From contig NZ_JACJOF010000016.1 of assembly GCF_014695395.1 (NCBI RefSeq), positions 186,001-250,000 on the forward strand: a stretch of 64,000 nucleotides of DNA, given 5' to 3'. Below, piece after piece: positions 19,072-29,334 of this stretch. Every line of letters starts with the position of its first letter. Positions within the stretch are counted from its first letter, which is position 1. Position numbers and translations under genes: made by a program. This DNA comes from Nodosilinea sp. FACHB-131. GTDB lineage: Bacteria > Cyanobacteriota > Cyanobacteriia > Phormidesmidales > Phormidesmidaceae. Under the pieces are notes generated by a model. That model made no database searches. It had not been told where the DNA came from and was given only the letters and a program-made list of their open reading frames with translations.

Positions 19072-19785
19072 CTAGAGGTTTTGCTCGAGCCTACCAAAGC
19101 GATTTTCTAAGGAATTATTAAGGGCAAAAGGAATCCAGGCAAAGGAGAGTAAAAATTCTCCAATTTCATCTGGAACAAAAAGATCTGGTAGGTTGATAGC
19201 CCGTGGAACAACCATAAACAGAGTAGATATTACGACTAGCCAAGCTGTACTTAATGGAAATAGAGGTACACCCCACTGGATATAGAACTGCTTCATTTGC
19301 CGACTGAAGCGGTTAGAGATAGGAATAAGAAAACAGAAAATTCCTACAAAAGCGACCCCAGCCATCCGAACATGCTGATGAATTCCGTCAATATTATGAA
19401 TGTTGAATTCATTCTGGACATTGACAGATTCTAAAGATGCTGGCGTAGCAATACCGAAGATGCGCTGCCCCCAGCTAATCTCTTCACCGCCCACCATAAA
19501 CATTAGAACTGCAAAAAATAAGCACCAAAACCTGAGGGGAGCGGGTTTATTTTTAAAGCCAAAGGCAAAAATGCCTGCAGCAGAAAAGTAGAATACAGCG
19601 CTTAGGCTCTCAAGCAGACCATCTTCTTGAAACACGAAACCTAGGTCAGAGGTACCGTTGGTAGCGACATAAATACTGAGTAGATTGGTCGCTAATAGCG
19701 TAATAAAACAGTTCAGCCAAATGTCGTATCTATATTGATCGCCCTTTTGTCGAACTTTAACCTGGGTCTCGTTCAAAGTCGTCAT
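19072..19785 (-). CDS. Uncharacterised multi-pass membrane protein with GEEISWGQRIFGI motif
   Basis: A 237-residue protein with about six hydrophobic segments (residues 25-45, 60-78, 86-100, 142-158, 175-195 and 213-227). A conserved-looking block lies between them: EDGLLES at about 54, VGGEEISWGQRIFGI at about 98-112, and NVQNEFNIHNIDGIHQH at about 120-137. Proteins with a GEEISWGQR motif and a nearby NxQNExNxHN stretch occur widely as hypothetical membrane proteins; the acidic and His residues in membrane-flanking loops could bind metal, which is speculation. It is AT-richer than its neighbours, stands alone, and has its own terminator, which hints at later acquisition. Confidence 0.75.
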   Translation of the reverse strand: MTTLNETQVKVRQKGDQYRYDIWLNCFITLLATNLLSIYVATNGTSDLGFVFQEDGLLESLSAVFYFSAAGIFAFGFKNKPAPLRFWCLFFAVLMFMVGGEEISWGQRIFGIATPASLESVNVQNEFNIHNIDGIHQHVRMAGVAFVGIFCFLIPISNRFSRQMKQFYIQWGVPLFPLSTAWLVVISTLFMVVPRAINLPDLFVPDEIGEFLLSFAWIPFALNNSLENRFGRLEQNL

Positions 19786-20712
19786 AACGCCTCCTCAAAA
19801 AGTCTGATAGGTATTTTTTAGACAGATTTTCCGAATGGTAAATACACAACGCTTTTTCAGGAAACACCGCCTTCTGGAAGGCGTATACGCATGTTGAAGC
19901 TGTATTTAGGACGCAGCTCAACTACTGCTCGCACAGTGAAGAAGAACACAGTGGGGTATGTGAAGGAACTACGGGAAGTAGTTCCACAAACCAAAGTGCT
20001 TCTTAAGAGGCTTTTGATAACCTAAACATGAACTTCTCTTCGCTCTCAGTTAACCTAAATTTAACCACGATCTCGCCACGGCTTTGTGAAGTGCTTGCGA
20101 ACAATGCCCCGGTAAGCATGGATTTTTCGTGAAAACACTTACGTTGACATGGTTTTTGTGGAAATGGCTGTCTTAGCAGCGGGCGTGGCTGGAGTATCTT
20201 TATGAACTTTGATTGGGAATGTACCTAAAAATACTTAGATTCACTTTTTGCCAACTTTTAAGACTGCGCATCCCTGTCAGCACAGCTTTGCGGCTGAGAA
20301 TCACCTAGTGAAGGTCAACGCAGAGGCTAACCTTTCCTTAATATTTCCGACAATGCTTAGATTTAATAAATCTGACCAGAAGCTAACCTGATTGGGTCTG
20401 TAGCTGCTGCCCAATCAAGGTTAGGAAAAGTTTTGCAAAATGCCCTTGATTAGTCTCTACGGTGAAGACTGTAAGGGGCTGCTTGAACACTCGTAGCTTT
20501 GGTAGCAAGGGTCAAAGATTCCCCTTAGCTTTTCTTTAAAGAGGTTGAAAAGTGCCTTGAACCGGCTCACTCCCCTCCTTAAAAGAGGCAGGATGTTGGT
20601 AGATGCTACAACAGAACTCTTTTCAAACAGCCTCTTAGATTCGACCTTGTCTAAGCCCCATGGACTGAAAGTAATGGCTTAATGTGACTGTGCTAAAAAG
20701 TCGGTTTTAGGT
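19786..20712. other. Long intergenic region, one possible small ORF
   Basis: About 930 nt with no recognised gene. A 44-codon plus-strand ORF at 19891-20025 (MLKLYLGRSSTTARTVKKNT..., basic, ending in KRLLIT) has a GGAAGG 8 nt upstream of its ATG but no recognisable homology. Short inverted repeats occur, for example GGAACTA/TAGTTCC near 19964-19984. The DNA is AT-rich and otherwise featureless. Confidence 0.35.
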
Positions 20713-20982
20713 CTAAGGGCCGGAGAAGATAGCTTCTTCCAAATCTTGTCGACTTAGAGAGTACTTAAATACCCGCTGAATGTCTTTGTTGTCTGACCCG
20801 GCGCTAATATAGCGCACCACAATACAATCGGTTTCAAGCAGAATCTCAGCTTCCCATCGGGGGCGAATCACGTGCCAACAGTGGAGCGCGTCGTCTTGGG
20901 TACAGCCCTGCTGTTGTAGCCAAGCTTCGATGTCAGGCAGAGGGTAATTGTAAAGAGGCGTGGTCGCGGATGGAAGTGCCAT
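20713..20982 (-). CDS. DUF3143-type small protein
   Basis: An 89-residue protein. The pattern YNYPLPDIEAWLQQQGCTQD, then HCWHVIRPRWEAEILLETDCIVVRY and a C-terminal acidic helix, matches the small cyanobacterial/plastid DUF3143 family. Its function is not known. It lies 43 nt downstream of a J-domain gene on the same strand, an association seen in other cyanobacteria, which suggests a partner role to that co-chaperone. Confidence 0.8.
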   Translation of the reverse strand: MALPSATTPLYNYPLPDIEAWLQQQGCTQDDALHCWHVIRPRWEAEILLETDCIVVRYISAGSDNKDIQRVFKYSLSRQDLEEAIFSGP

Positions 20983-21025
20983 GGCTATGGGTTATAGAAA
21001 CAAAGAGTAGATAGCAATACTGTGT

Positions 21026-21634
21026 CTACAACCAGGTAGGTGGTGCAGATGTCAGGGATCTTGGACTAGGCCGCGCTTCCGGCAAAGAAGGAGCCATCAG
21101 GGAGGTATCCCCTGCTAAAGGTTCTGCCTCTGGCTGTTGGTCTGAAGTCACTTCAACGTCAGTGCTGACCTCCGCGGGCAACATCTCTAGGTTAGCGGTA
21201 TAGTCTCCTCGAGTCAGACTTACGGTCACCACTAAGGCCAGGCAAGCTACAAAGGTGAGCCCTAAAATAAAGAGGGCAAAAATTTCTCCAGCTGATAGGG
21301 GGCGATCGGTGGGGTCGAGATACATGTTGGCAGGCTCGCGCCGCTGAAGGGATGCTGGACGGCTTAGCGGCTCCAGAGGCTGCATGACTGATATGCGAGA
21401 GTAGCCTACTTTTTGATCGTAAGTCCAACGGCGATCGGGGCTGCTGAGGATGGCGTAGGCTTCATTGAGCTGCTGAAACTTTTCGGTTGCTTCGTTAGCG
21501 GGCAAATCAGTGGTGTCGGGATGGTAGAGCTTACTGAGGTCACGAAAGGCACGCCGTATCTGTTGGGGGCTAGCAGTAGGCTTAACCCCTAGTTGGTCGT
21601 AGTGGGTTTTAGGTCTTGGGTTTGCGTCAGGCAT
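21026..21634 (-). CDS. J-domain protein with C-terminal membrane anchor
   Basis: A 202-residue protein from the ATG at 21634; an in-frame TTG seven codons upstream is less likely. The J domain occupies roughly residues 12-76 with the Hsp70-stimulating HPD in LYHPDTTDL. One hydrophobic segment (EIFALFILGLTFVACLALVV, about 120-140) is followed by a Pro/Ser/Glu-rich tail. It therefore probably tethers DnaK activity to a membrane, with the J domain on the cytoplasmic side. It precedes the DUF3143 gene and follows the YaaW-like gene on the same strand. Confidence 0.85.
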   Translation of the reverse strand: MPDANPRPKTHYDQLGVKPTASPQQIRRAFRDLSKLYHPDTTDLPANEATEKFQQLNEAYAILSSPDRRWTYDQKVGYSRISVMQPLEPLSRPASLQRREPANMYLDPTDRPLSAGEIFALFILGLTFVACLALVVTVSLTRGDYTANLEMLPAEVSTDVEVTSDQQPEAEPLAGDTSLMAPSLPEARPSPRSLTSAPPTWL

Positions 21635-21682
21635 GGTGTCCCACTGGCAGGGCAATTAGCGAGGGGTATAGGCTGTTTGCTC

Positions 21683-22534
21683 CTATCCCGGAGCTAAATC
21701 CCAATCGTCAAAGGAACGGGTTAGGCGAATTTGAGCCAGGGTAAATACCACAGGAATAACTCGACCGTAGTTAGTCGCGATCGCCCGCCAGCCCAAATCG
21801 GCTAAAAACCAGCCCCACAGCGCAGGCCCTAGTACCGAAAACACGGCTCGAGTAGCGCCGTAACGAGCGGCACTAGTGGCGACTCCTCGAGAGGCCATGC
21901 GGAGAGCAAACTGCCGATGTACTTGGGTCAACATCGTGCCACCCCCTTTAATGACGGCCTGCCGAGTTATTTCGTAGCGGGCCATGTGGAAGGCCATCTG
22001 CTGAGCAATATGCTGAAGCAGCCAGGGCTGTAGAACTGTGCTAATTGCCACGGCACTGCTGCCCTTGGCTAATAAACCCAAAGGGTTAGCTTGCAGGGCT
22101 AGGGGCAAGGACTGAAACTGGGCTGACCCTTGTAGAGACTTTTGAACCGACTGCTGCAGGCGATCGCGCTCTGTTTTTGGCAGCTTCTTTAGATTGCTGC
22201 GCAGCAGGTGTAAAAATACCTCTGCCTCTAAATCATCGGTAGACCAAGCGGCAAGGTAAGGCACCTTAAGGTAATGGCAAATTTGAATCAGCGCCTGACG
22301 ATAGCTAACTCGTTGGCTCTGGCCGTTAATCACCGTTAACCCATCCGCTGCCAAAAACCGAAAGCGCTGTTCTAGTTGATCGAGCCACTGCTGCCGCGAG
22401 CCGCTTTTCACGGTCAATGGATCAGCTTTTTGCAAATAATCTAGCGGGTTAAAGCGTGGCCGAAACAGCATTTCTGTTAGGGCCTCGAGTTCTTCGTCTG
22501 TTGCTAGCTCCAGGGCAGACCGCAGCTCATCCAC
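21683..22534 (-). CDS. YaaW-family (UPF0174) protein
   Basis: A 283-residue protein starting at GTG 22534. The N-terminus MDELRSALELATDEELEALTE (written in pieces: DELRSALELA, then TDEELEALTE) and the following FRPRFNPLDYL resemble the YaaW/UPF0174 family. The second half is hydrophobic and Gly/Ala-rich and ends in GPALWGWFLADLGWRAIATNYGR broken by small residues, suggesting membrane association. Function is unknown. It lies 48 nt upstream of the J-domain gene, so YaaW, J-domain and DUF3143 genes probably form one transcript. Confidence 0.75.
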   Translation of the reverse strand: MDELRSALELATDEELEALTEMLFRPRFNPLDYLQKADPLTVKSGSRQQWLDQLEQRFRFLAADGLTVINGQSQRVSYRQALIQICHYLKVPYLAAWSTDDLEAEVFLHLLRSNLKKLPKTERDRLQQSVQKSLQGSAQFQSLPLALQANPLGLLAKGSSAVAISTVLQPWLLQHIAQQMAFHMARYEITRQAVIKGGGTMLTQVHRQFALRMASRGVATSAARYGATRAVFSVLGPALWGWFLADLGWRAIATNYGRVIPVVFTLAQIRLTRSFDDWDLAPG

Positions 22535-22633
22535 TGGGCATCACCATATTTAAAAACTGTCTTACATTTTTACACAATTCCCCAAGATAGGATGTTGAGC
22601 AACGGCTACACACCAAAATTTGGGGAAATGGGT

Positions 22634-23689
22634 ATGGAAGATGTAGTGGTCATCGGCGCTGGTATTAGCGGGCTGACGGCGGCTCGTCAGCTTCAGCAAG
22701 TTGGCCTCCGGGTGACAGTGATCGATAAGTCTCGCGGGCTAGGGGGGCGCTTAGCTACTCGCCGCCGTGGTTTTACGACTATCGATCACGGTTGTCGCTA
22801 TCTACAGCCTTTCGCTGACCCCACGCTCAGTTGCCTACCTGCGTTGCTGGAGACTGGCGTTCTACAGCCTTGGGAGCCAGAGACGTTTGCTCTAGAGGCT
22901 ACCGATTTCCTTAAGGCCATGCCGACGGAGACATTTTATATAGCGCCCCAGGGCATGAGTGCTGTCGCTAAGGCTCTGGCTTCAGGGCTGACTATTCACC
23001 GCGACTGGCGCGCTACAGCGCTAACTCCGCTACCTGAGGGTTGGCGAATTGAAGGAGAAACCTTGAGCACAGATCGCCAGGGACAACCTAGCTCAATAGA
23101 CGCTAAGGCTGTGGTTGTAGCTATTCCTGCCCCACAAGCCGCTGCTCTAATGGGCAGGGCCGCGCTCCAGAACGAAGGTCTGGCTAAACTCATGCACCAG
23201 CTTCAGAACGTAGAGTTTGACGCCGTCATTACCACGATGGCTGGGTACAGCCCTGATAAATCTGCCAACCTTCAGGCTCAGACCTCTCTGGGCGGCTGGA
23301 TGGTGGATGGCAATAAACACTCGGTATTACGTTGGGCTGCTTTAGACAGCAGCAAACGCACCGACCCGCAAGAGTCGGTGGTGGTAATGCACAGCAGTGC
23401 GGCCTTTGCGGCCAGCAATATCGATCGCTCCGATCTAGAGTCGGTTGGCCAGGAGCTACTCGCTGCTATGGCAGAAAGTTTGGCGTCTTGGCTCAGCTCC
23501 CCAACCTGGATGCAGGTTCATCGCTGGCGCTACGGCTTTGTGAGACAGCCCCTAGGCTCTCCTGTGCTATATTCCCCAGCGGTGTCAACGCTAGTGGGTT
23601 GCGGTGACTGGTGCAGTGGGGGAAATGTCGAGGGCGCGATCGCCTCAGGTCGCCAAGCCGCTCAGCTAATCGCCACAGCCCTGACATAG
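22634..23689 (+). CDS. Renalase-like FAD-dependent amine oxidoreductase
   Basis: About 351 residues from the ATG at 22634; ATGs at 22628 and 22592 are in frame, but the conserved N-terminus begins with the dinucleotide-binding strand VVVIGAGISGLTAARQL, which favours the shortest. An acidic end of strand two is seen in VIDKSRGLGGRLATRR, and the C-terminus has the second FAD contact LVGCGDWCSGGNVEGAIASG. The layout matches NAD/FAD amine-oxidase proteins of the renalase type, whose bacterial members oxidise isomeric dihydro-NAD(P). The substrate here is not shown. It converges with the tiny gene at 23697. Confidence 0.85.
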   Translation: MEDVVVIGAGISGLTAARQLQQVGLRVTVIDKSRGLGGRLATRRRGFTTIDHGCRYLQPFADPTLSCLPALLETGVLQPWEPETFALEATDFLKAMPTETFYIAPQGMSAVAKALASGLTIHRDWRATALTPLPEGWRIEGETLSTDRQGQPSSIDAKAVVVAIPAPQAAALMGRAALQNEGLAKLMHQLQNVEFDAVITTMAGYSPDKSANLQAQTSLGGWMVDGNKHSVLRWAALDSSKRTDPQESVVVMHSSAAFAASNIDRSDLESVGQELLAAMAESLASWLSSPTWMQVHRWRYGFVRQPLGSPVLYSPAVSTLVGCGDWCSGGNVEGAIASGRQAAQLIATALT

Positions 23690-23696
23690 GCTTGGC

Positions 23697-23876
23697 TTAA
23701 GCGTTGTTGCTGGAGTATTCGCTATTCTCTTTGTCTTCGTTGCTGTCCTCATCCGTTGCGCCGGTATTGTTGCGGCGGAAGAAGCGCTGATTACCCGCCC
23801 GCTTTTTACGGAATTTACGGGCATAGGCCTGGTTGCGTAGAGCTTTTTCTTTTTTCGGATTGCGACGCTTAGACAT
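23697..23876 (-). CDS. Small basic protein with acidic tail (59 aa)
   Basis: The 59 residues start MSKRRNPKKEKALRNQAYAR, continue KFRKKRAGNQRFFRRNN, and end in a Asp/Glu/Ser/Asn-rich tail. The first 37 residues carry about 17 Lys/Arg, as in ribosome- or RNA-associated peptides. I believe it belongs to a conserved cyanobacterial family of hypothetical proteins but cannot name a function. GAGGTTATTTA precedes the ATG at 23876, giving a GAGG ribosome site. The stop codon lies 7 nt from that of the convergent oxidoreductase gene. Confidence 0.7.
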   Translation of the reverse strand: MSKRRNPKKEKALRNQAYARKFRKKRAGNQRFFRRNNTGATDEDSNEDKENSEYSSNNA

Positions 23877-24138
23877 TAAATAACCTCAAACAACAGGGCA
23901 GACGAGATCAGTAAACAAGGACACGGCACCTACAGCAGGGATATAACCCCGATCTCAGGCTTAAGAAGGCACTCAAGGCCAATAAAAATCTCAAGCCGGA
24001 CGATCTGCCCGCACCGGCATTCGTCAACTTACGACATGCCAAAACTAGAGATTTACTTTAGCACAAAGGGACACCAGGGCAGGCCCCTATTTAATTTAGA
24101 TGTTGCCGGAACAAAGGGGTGCGCGACATCGGTTGAGA

Positions 24139-24178
24139 GGGAAACGATAGCCAGGGCAACCACCGACTATCGTTTCCC
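24139..24178 (-). terminator. Terminator-like hairpin after glutamate synthase
   Basis: GGGAAACGATAG (24139-24150) pairs perfectly with CTATCGTTTCCC (24167-24178), a 12-bp stem with a 16-nt loop, 8 nt past the glutamate synthase stop. There is no T-run on the minus strand, so it may act as an mRNA 3'-end stabiliser. The rest of the 23877-24186 gap holds nothing recognised. Confidence 0.6.
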
Positions 24179-24186
24179 CCGTTGCC

Positions 24187-27100
24187 CTATGACTGGCTGG
24201 AACTCAGTACCTTCTCAGCTCCGGTAGTCTCTGGGGTGGCCTCTGGAGTATCGGCCTCTGAGGGCGGTACCACCTGCCAGAACTGGGGTAAGTAGTCGTT
24301 CCAGTTGGCCAGAACTGCCTTGGCTTTGGGGCTGCCGGTGTGGGCTAGGTGGGCTTCAATGAGCGCCTTGAGCTGGGCTTCCCCAGCGGGGGTGATGACC
24401 CGCTGAACCTTGACAATTTCGGGATTGACCCGCACTGGAAAACCGCCGGTTTCATCCAAAAAGTAGGCTAGACCGCCGGTCATGCCAGCCCCAACGTTGC
24501 GACCCACCGGCCCCAGCACGACAACCACACCACCGGTCATGTATTCACAGCAGTGATCCCCAGCGCCCTCAATCACCGCTTGCCCCTTTGAATTGCGCAC
24601 GGCAAAGCGTTCGCCAGCGGTGCCCAAGGCATAGAGGGTGCCGCCGGTGGCACCATAGAGACAGGTGTTGCCAACAATCACGTTGGTTGATGGATCGTAG
24701 GTAATGCCAGCGGGGGGCCTGATCACAATTTCGCCACCGTGCATGCCCTTGCCAACGTAGTCGTTAGATTCGCCCACTAGGGTTAGGGTCATACCGGGTA
24801 GATTAAATGCCCCAAAACTCTGACCGGCGCTGCCTTCAAAGTTGAGGTTGAGCTGCCCTTCAAACCCACTATTGCCGTACTTTTCGGCGATCGCTCCAGC
24901 GACCCGAGCCCCAATCGTGCGATCGGTAGTGACCACGCTATAGGTTTTGGTCGCCGTGCCTTGGTTCTGAATGGCGTGCTGAATATCAGCGTCAGCCAGC
25001 ATGTCGTCGTCGAGGACGGGGCCGTTGCTGTGGACGGCTTGGTGGTTCAGCCAGGTGCGATCGCCCCGCCCGTCGGGTAGATCCATCAAGGTGGTGAGAT
25101 CGAGGGCATTGGTCTTAGCCAGGGAGACATCCGTTCGGGGCCGGAGCAGGTCGGCCCGGCCCACGATGTCGATCAGGGAGCTATAGCCCAGGCGAGCCAG
25201 CAGCGATCGCACCTCTTCGGCAATGTAAAAGAAGAAATTCACCACGTGCTCAGGCACGCCGGTAAACCGCTGGCGCAACTCTTCTTTTTGGGTGGCTACC
25301 CCCACCGGACAGTTGTTGGTGTGGCAGACCCGCGCCATAATGCAGCCTTCGGCAATCATGGCGATGGAGCCAAAGCCAAACTCTTCGGCCCCCATCAGGG
25401 CACCCATGACGACATCCCAGCCGGTTTTGAGGCCGCCATCGACCCGCAGGGTGACGCGATCGCGCAGCTCGTTATCCATCAGCACTTTATGCACCTCGGT
25501 GAGGCCCAACTCCCAGGGCACCCCGGCGTGCTTGATCGAGCTGAGGGGCGATGCCCCGGTGCCACCGTCATGGCCTGACACCTGAATCACATCGGCATTG
25601 GCCTTGGCAACGCCGGCAGCGATGGTGCCAATGCCCACTTCAGACACCAGCTTCACCGATACCCCGGCCTTGGGGTTGATCTGATGCAGGTCAAAAATTA
25701 GCTGGGCCAGGTCTTCAATAGAGTAGATGTCGTGGTGGGGGGGCGGTGAGATCAGCGCCACCCCAGGCTTTGAGCGGCGCAGCATAGCGATATAGGGGCT
25801 CACCTTTTTGCCGGGTAGCTGACCACCCTCACCGGGCTTTGCTCCCTGAGCTAACTTGATCTCAATCTGATCGGCGTGCATCAGGTACTCGGGGGTGACC
25901 CCAAACCGCCCTGAGGCCACCTGCTTAATGGCGGAACTGGCGGTGTCGCCGTTCCTGAGGCCACGCAGATGGGGAAAGGTGGGCGAATTGCCCTCAGCAT
26001 CAACGTCGGAGAGCACCTTAAAGCGCACCGGGTCTTCGCCCCCTTCGCCAGAGTTTGACTTGCCACCGATGCGGTTCATGGCCACCGCCAACACCTCGTG
26101 GGCCTCGCGCGACAGCGCTCCCAGGGACATGCCTCCAGTGCAGAAGCGGCGCATAATCGCCTCTGCCGACTCCACCTGATCGATGGCGATGGGCTGGCGA
26201 TCGCTCTCAAACTCCAGCAAATCTCGTAGGGCACTGAGAGGACGATTTTCAAGCTGGGCGCGGTACAGCTCGTAGTGGTCGTACTGGCGATCGGCCACCG
26301 CTTTGTGCAGCAGCTTCGACATGGCGGGGTTGTTCATGTGGTATTCCCCGCTGGGCCGCGACTGCACAAAGCCCATATTTTGCAGGCGTTTGGCCGACAA
26401 TTCAGGAAACGCCCGCTGGTGGAATTGAATCGTCTCTTGGGCCAGATCTACTATGGAGAGCCCGCCCAGCCGAGAAGTGGTGCCCCGGAAGGCCAGATCC
26501 AGCAGGTCAGGGCCGATGCCGATCGCTTCAAAAATCTGCGCCCCCCGATAGCTGGTAATCAGCGAGATGCCCATCTTTGAGAGAATCTTCAGCAGGCCAG
26601 CATCCACCGCCTTGCGATAGTTGTCCTGGGCTCCATTGAGAGTAATGACCGGCAGTTTGCCCGTTTCCATCAGCTTTTGGGTGCGGCTGTCGGCCCACCA
26701 GTGGCGCACCGATTCCAGCGCCAGGTAAGGGCACACGGCGCTGGCCCCATAGCCAATTAGGCAAGCAAAGTGGTGGGTGCTCCAGCACTGGGCCGTATCT
26801 ACTACCAGGGAGGCGCGCATGCGCAGTCCGTCGCGAATTAAGTGGTGATGCACTGCGCCCACCGCCAGCAGGGGGGGAATATAACTAATGTCGGCGCTCA
26901 GCGGGGTGGGGTTTCCCTGGGCGTCAACGCGATCGCTCAGCACCAGAATGGTCTTACCGGCTTTAACGGCTGCGTCGGCGCGATCGCACAACGCCGCCAC
27001 AGCCTTTGCCAAACCCGTAGGGCCATCTGCTGTGGCATACAGCGTTGACAGAGTGGCGGTGGCAAAGCCGGACCCATGGATGTGCTCTAGCTCCACCTCA

Positions 27101-28881
27101 TTGATTACCGGGCTTTCCAGCTTGAGCAAGTGGGCGTACTCAGGCTGCTCATCTAGCAGGTTGCCCTGGCCGCCAAGCTGGGTAGCGAGCGACATCACCA
27201 GTCGCTCGCGCAGGGGGTCAATGGCCGGGTTGGTAACTTGGGCAAAGCGCTGCTTGAAGTAGTCATAGAGCAGGTGGGGCTTTTCTGACAGCACGGCGTG
27301 GGGTGTGTCATCGCCCATACAGAAGGTGGGCTCTTTACCCTGGGCCGCCATGTCCTGAATAATCATGTCTACGTCTTCGACGGTGTAGCCAAAGGCGCTC
27401 TGCTGGGGCAGCAGGTCGGCGGCGGGGTAAAGGGTCTCCTCCGCAAACAGCTGGGGCTGGATCTCAGCTCGGTTGTCCTTGAGCCACTGGCCGTAGGGGT
27501 GCCGTGTGGCCACCCGCTGCTTAATAGCCCAGTTTTTGAGAATTTCCTGACTCTGTAGATCGACCGCAATCATCTGGCCAGGGCCCAGGCGACCCTTCTC
27601 TAAGATGTCTGCGGGGGCCACATCGAGCACCCCCGCCTCCGACGACACCATCAGCAGATCGTCTTTGGTGACTACGTAGCGGGCTGGGCGCAGACCATTG
27701 CGGTCGAGGGTGGCCCCCACTTGAGTACCGTCGCTAAAGACAATCAGCGCTGGGCCATCCCAAGGCTCTTGCAGGCCACTGTAGTACTCGTAGAAATCAG
27801 TGATTTCGGGATAAGAGTCTAGCTCGGGCTGGTTGTTGTAGGCCTCGGGCACCATCATCATCAGGGCTTCCTGGGGAGAACGGCCCGATCGCACCAGCAG
27901 CTCCATGACATTGTCGAGGTTAGCGGAGTCGCTGTTCTCGGCGTTGACGATGGGCTTGAGTAGCTCAACGCGATCGCCCCACACTGAATGGTGGAGATCG
28001 GCTTGGCGTGCCACCATCCAGTTGATGTTGCCCACCAAGGTGTTGATTTCGCCGTTGTGACCCAGCAGCCGCATGGGGTGGGCTAAGGGCCACTTGGGCA
28101 TAGTATTGGTGCTAAACCGACGGTGGTACACGGCAAACGAGCTGATGTAGTCGGGATCGCGGAGGTCATCGTAAAAGGCCGCCAGCACCGCCGATCGCAC
28201 CATGCCCTTGTACACAATCGTGCGGCAGGAGCAGGAGCACACATAAAACTCCTTCAGATCGGCTACAGATGCCGCCCGCTCACCAGGATTGATGGCTGCC
28301 TTGGCAACCAAATGCAGCACCTGACGACGCACTAGGTAAAGCCGACGCTCTAGGTCCTCGCCGGTTTCTGTCGCTGAAGCGATCACCAGCTGCTCAATGT
28401 GGGGTTGATACTGCTTCGCCAGGGGACCCAGCACGTCAGGGTGTACAGGCACAGGGCGCCATCCCACCACGCTCAGCCCCTCGTCTTTGACCACCTGATT
28501 GAAGGTGTCGCGCACAAAAGCTGCCGTCTCACTATGATTAGGCAGAAAAATCATCGCCACGCCGGTGCGATCGCTCTCCAGCGCCCCATACCCCTGCTCC
28601 GCTGCCCAGCGGTTGAGCACCGCCCACGGAATTGCCGTCATCACCCCGGCCCCATCGCCAGAAGCCTGGTCGGCGCAGCATCCTCCTCGGTGCTCCATGC
28701 AGTCGAGGGCCGCTAGAGCCTTGGCCACTAAATCGTGACTAGCGCGGTTCTGGCGATCGGCTAAAAAGCCTACGCCACAAGCATCGCGTTCTTCAACTAA
28801 CGACTTTGGCCCCCAATTTGGCCATTCAGAACGGGTGTGCTGCCGAGGTTGGTAGGGGTGATTCACAGGTGTACGTCCCAT
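24187..28881 (-). CDS. glsF: Ferredoxin-dependent glutamate synthase, large polypeptide
   Basis: A 1564-residue enzyme that makes two glutamates from glutamine and 2-oxoglutarate with reduced ferredoxin, the main ammonium-assimilation step after glutamine synthetase. The amidotransferase domain begins at Cys35 in ERDACGVGF, likely exposed by removal of a propeptide. The FMN-binding synthase domain contains HDGGTGASP, and the 3Fe-4S cysteines are in [15 protein letters not shown]. The C-terminal GltB3 helix repeats include GGxxxG turns. The single-polypeptide plant-like N-terminus and size fit the ferredoxin type rather than the NADH form. An in-frame TTG at 28917 is possible, but the ATG at 28881 is preferred. 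Confidence 0.93.
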   Translation of the reverse strand: MGRTPVNHPYQPRQHTRSEWPNWGPKSLVEERDACGVGFLADRQNRASHDLVAKALAALDCMEHRGGCCADQASGDGAGVMTAIPWAVLNRWAAEQGYGALESDRTGVAMIFLPNHSETAAFVRDTFNQVVKDEGLSVVGWRPVPVHPDVLGPLAKQYQPHIEQLVIASATETGEDLERRLYLVRRQVLHLVAKAAINPGERAASVADLKEFYVCSCSCRTIVYKGMVRSAVLAAFYDDLRDPDYISSFAVYHRRFSTNTMPKWPLAHPMRLLGHNGEINTLVGNINWMVARQADLHHSVWGDRVELLKPIVNAENSDSANLDNVMELLVRSGRSPQEALMMMVPEAYNNQPELDSYPEITDFYEYYSGLQEPWDGPALIVFSDGTQVGATLDRNGLRPARYVVTKDDLLMVSSEAGVLDVAPADILEKGRLGPGQMIAVDLQSQEILKNWAIKQRVATRHPYGQWLKDNRAEIQPQLFAEETLYPAADLLPQQSAFGYTVEDVDMIIQDMAAQGKEPTFCMGDDTPHAVLSEKPHLLYDYFKQRFAQVTNPAIDPLRERLVMSLATQLGGQGNLLDEQPEYAHLLKLESPVINEVELEHIHGSGFATATLSTLYATADGPTGLAKAVAALCDRADAAVKAGKTILVLSDRVDAQGNPTPLSADISYIPPLLAVGAVHHHLIRDGLRMRASLVVDTAQCWSTHHFACLIGYGASAVCPYLALESVRHWWADSRTQKLMETGKLPVITLNGAQDNYRKAVDAGLLKILSKMGISLITSYRGAQIFEAIGIGPDLLDLAFRGTTSRLGGLSIVDLAQETIQFHQRAFPELSAKRLQNMGFVQSRPSGEYHMNNPAMSKLLHKAVADRQYDHYELYRAQLENRPLSALRDLLEFESDRQPIAIDQVESAEAIMRRFCTGGMSLGALSREAHEVLAVAMNRIGGKSNSGEGGEDPVRFKVLSDVDAEGNSPTFPHLRGLRNGDTASSAIKQVASGRFGVTPEYLMHADQIEIKLAQGAKPGEGGQLPGKKVSPYIAMLRRSKPGVALISPPPHHDIYSIEDLAQLIFDLHQINPKAGVSVKLVSEVGIGTIAAGVAKANADVIQVSGHDGGTGASPLSSIKHAGVPWELGLTEVHKVLMDNELRDRVTLRVDGGLKTGWDVVMGALMGAEEFGFGSIAMIAEGCIMARVCHTNNCPVGVATQKEELRQRFTGVPEHVVNFFFYIAEEVRSLLARLGYSSLIDIVGRADLLRPRTDVSLAKTNALDLTTLMDLPDGRGDRTWLNHQAVHSNGPVLDDDMLADADIQHAIQNQGTATKTYSVVTTDRTIGARVAGAIAEKYGNSGFEGQLNLNFEGSAGQSFGAFNLPGMTLTLVGESNDYVGKGMHGGEIVIRPPAGITYDPSTNVIVGNTCLYGATGGTLYALGTAGERFAVRNSKGQAVIEGAGDHCCEYMTGGVVVVLGPVGRNVGAGMTGGLAYFLDETGGFPVRVNPEIVKVQRVITPAGEAQLKALIEAHLAHTGSPKAKAVLANWNDYLPQFWQVVPPSEADTPEATPETTGAEKVLSSSQS

Positions 28882-29334
28882 GGAAGAGGAAGATAAGGTG
28901 TGGTAAAAGCAGAGCAACGAATTTAGCTGGGAGAACTAGCCTAACAGCACACACCCCGCAGCAAGACGGCAGAGCCTTTAAAATCAAATCGCTAGGCACA
29001 GTCTTAAAACGGGCTAGAACGGGGAGCCGACCCCGCGTCGATTTAAGCAACCTCGGCAGGCTTAGGGGTAGTGCCTGCCGAGGTCAATCATCTCGGTCTG
29101 TCAGAGGGAACTAGGGGCAGTGGTCCTAGTCATAAAGCATTGGCGCACTCAGCGCTTTATCTGTAATTTACAGACTTTATCAGTAGTTTACAAACCTTAG
29201 ACCTAGCATGTAGCCATAGCTTCTTAGAATTAAGCGGCAGTAACGGTAGCGATTGTTTCAAAAACCTCTTAAACAGCGTTTGACTGTTTAGTGGTTTGCC
29301 GTTTTACCCCGTCAGCATTAGACCTTATACCGCG
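28882..29334. promoter_or_regulatory. Divergent control region glsF / phosphodiester glycosidase gene
   Basis: About 450 nt between divergent genes. It carries two tandem 20-bp imperfect direct repeats (29161-29180 and 29181-29200, 15 of 20 positions equal), each with a GTA-n-TTTACA core. I looked for the NtcA pattern GTA-N8-TAC, expected near nitrogen genes, and saw none in these repeats. No small gene was recognised. Confidence 0.4.

Noticed and set aside
24036..24227. 63-codon plus-strand frame over the glutamate synthase 3' end
   Set aside because: Runs through the terminator-like hairpin and into the antisense of glsF; not protein-like.
29161..29200. NtcA binding site in front of glutamate synthase
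   Set aside because: The required GTA-N8-TAC spacing is not met; the GTA and TAC elements are only 3 nt apart.
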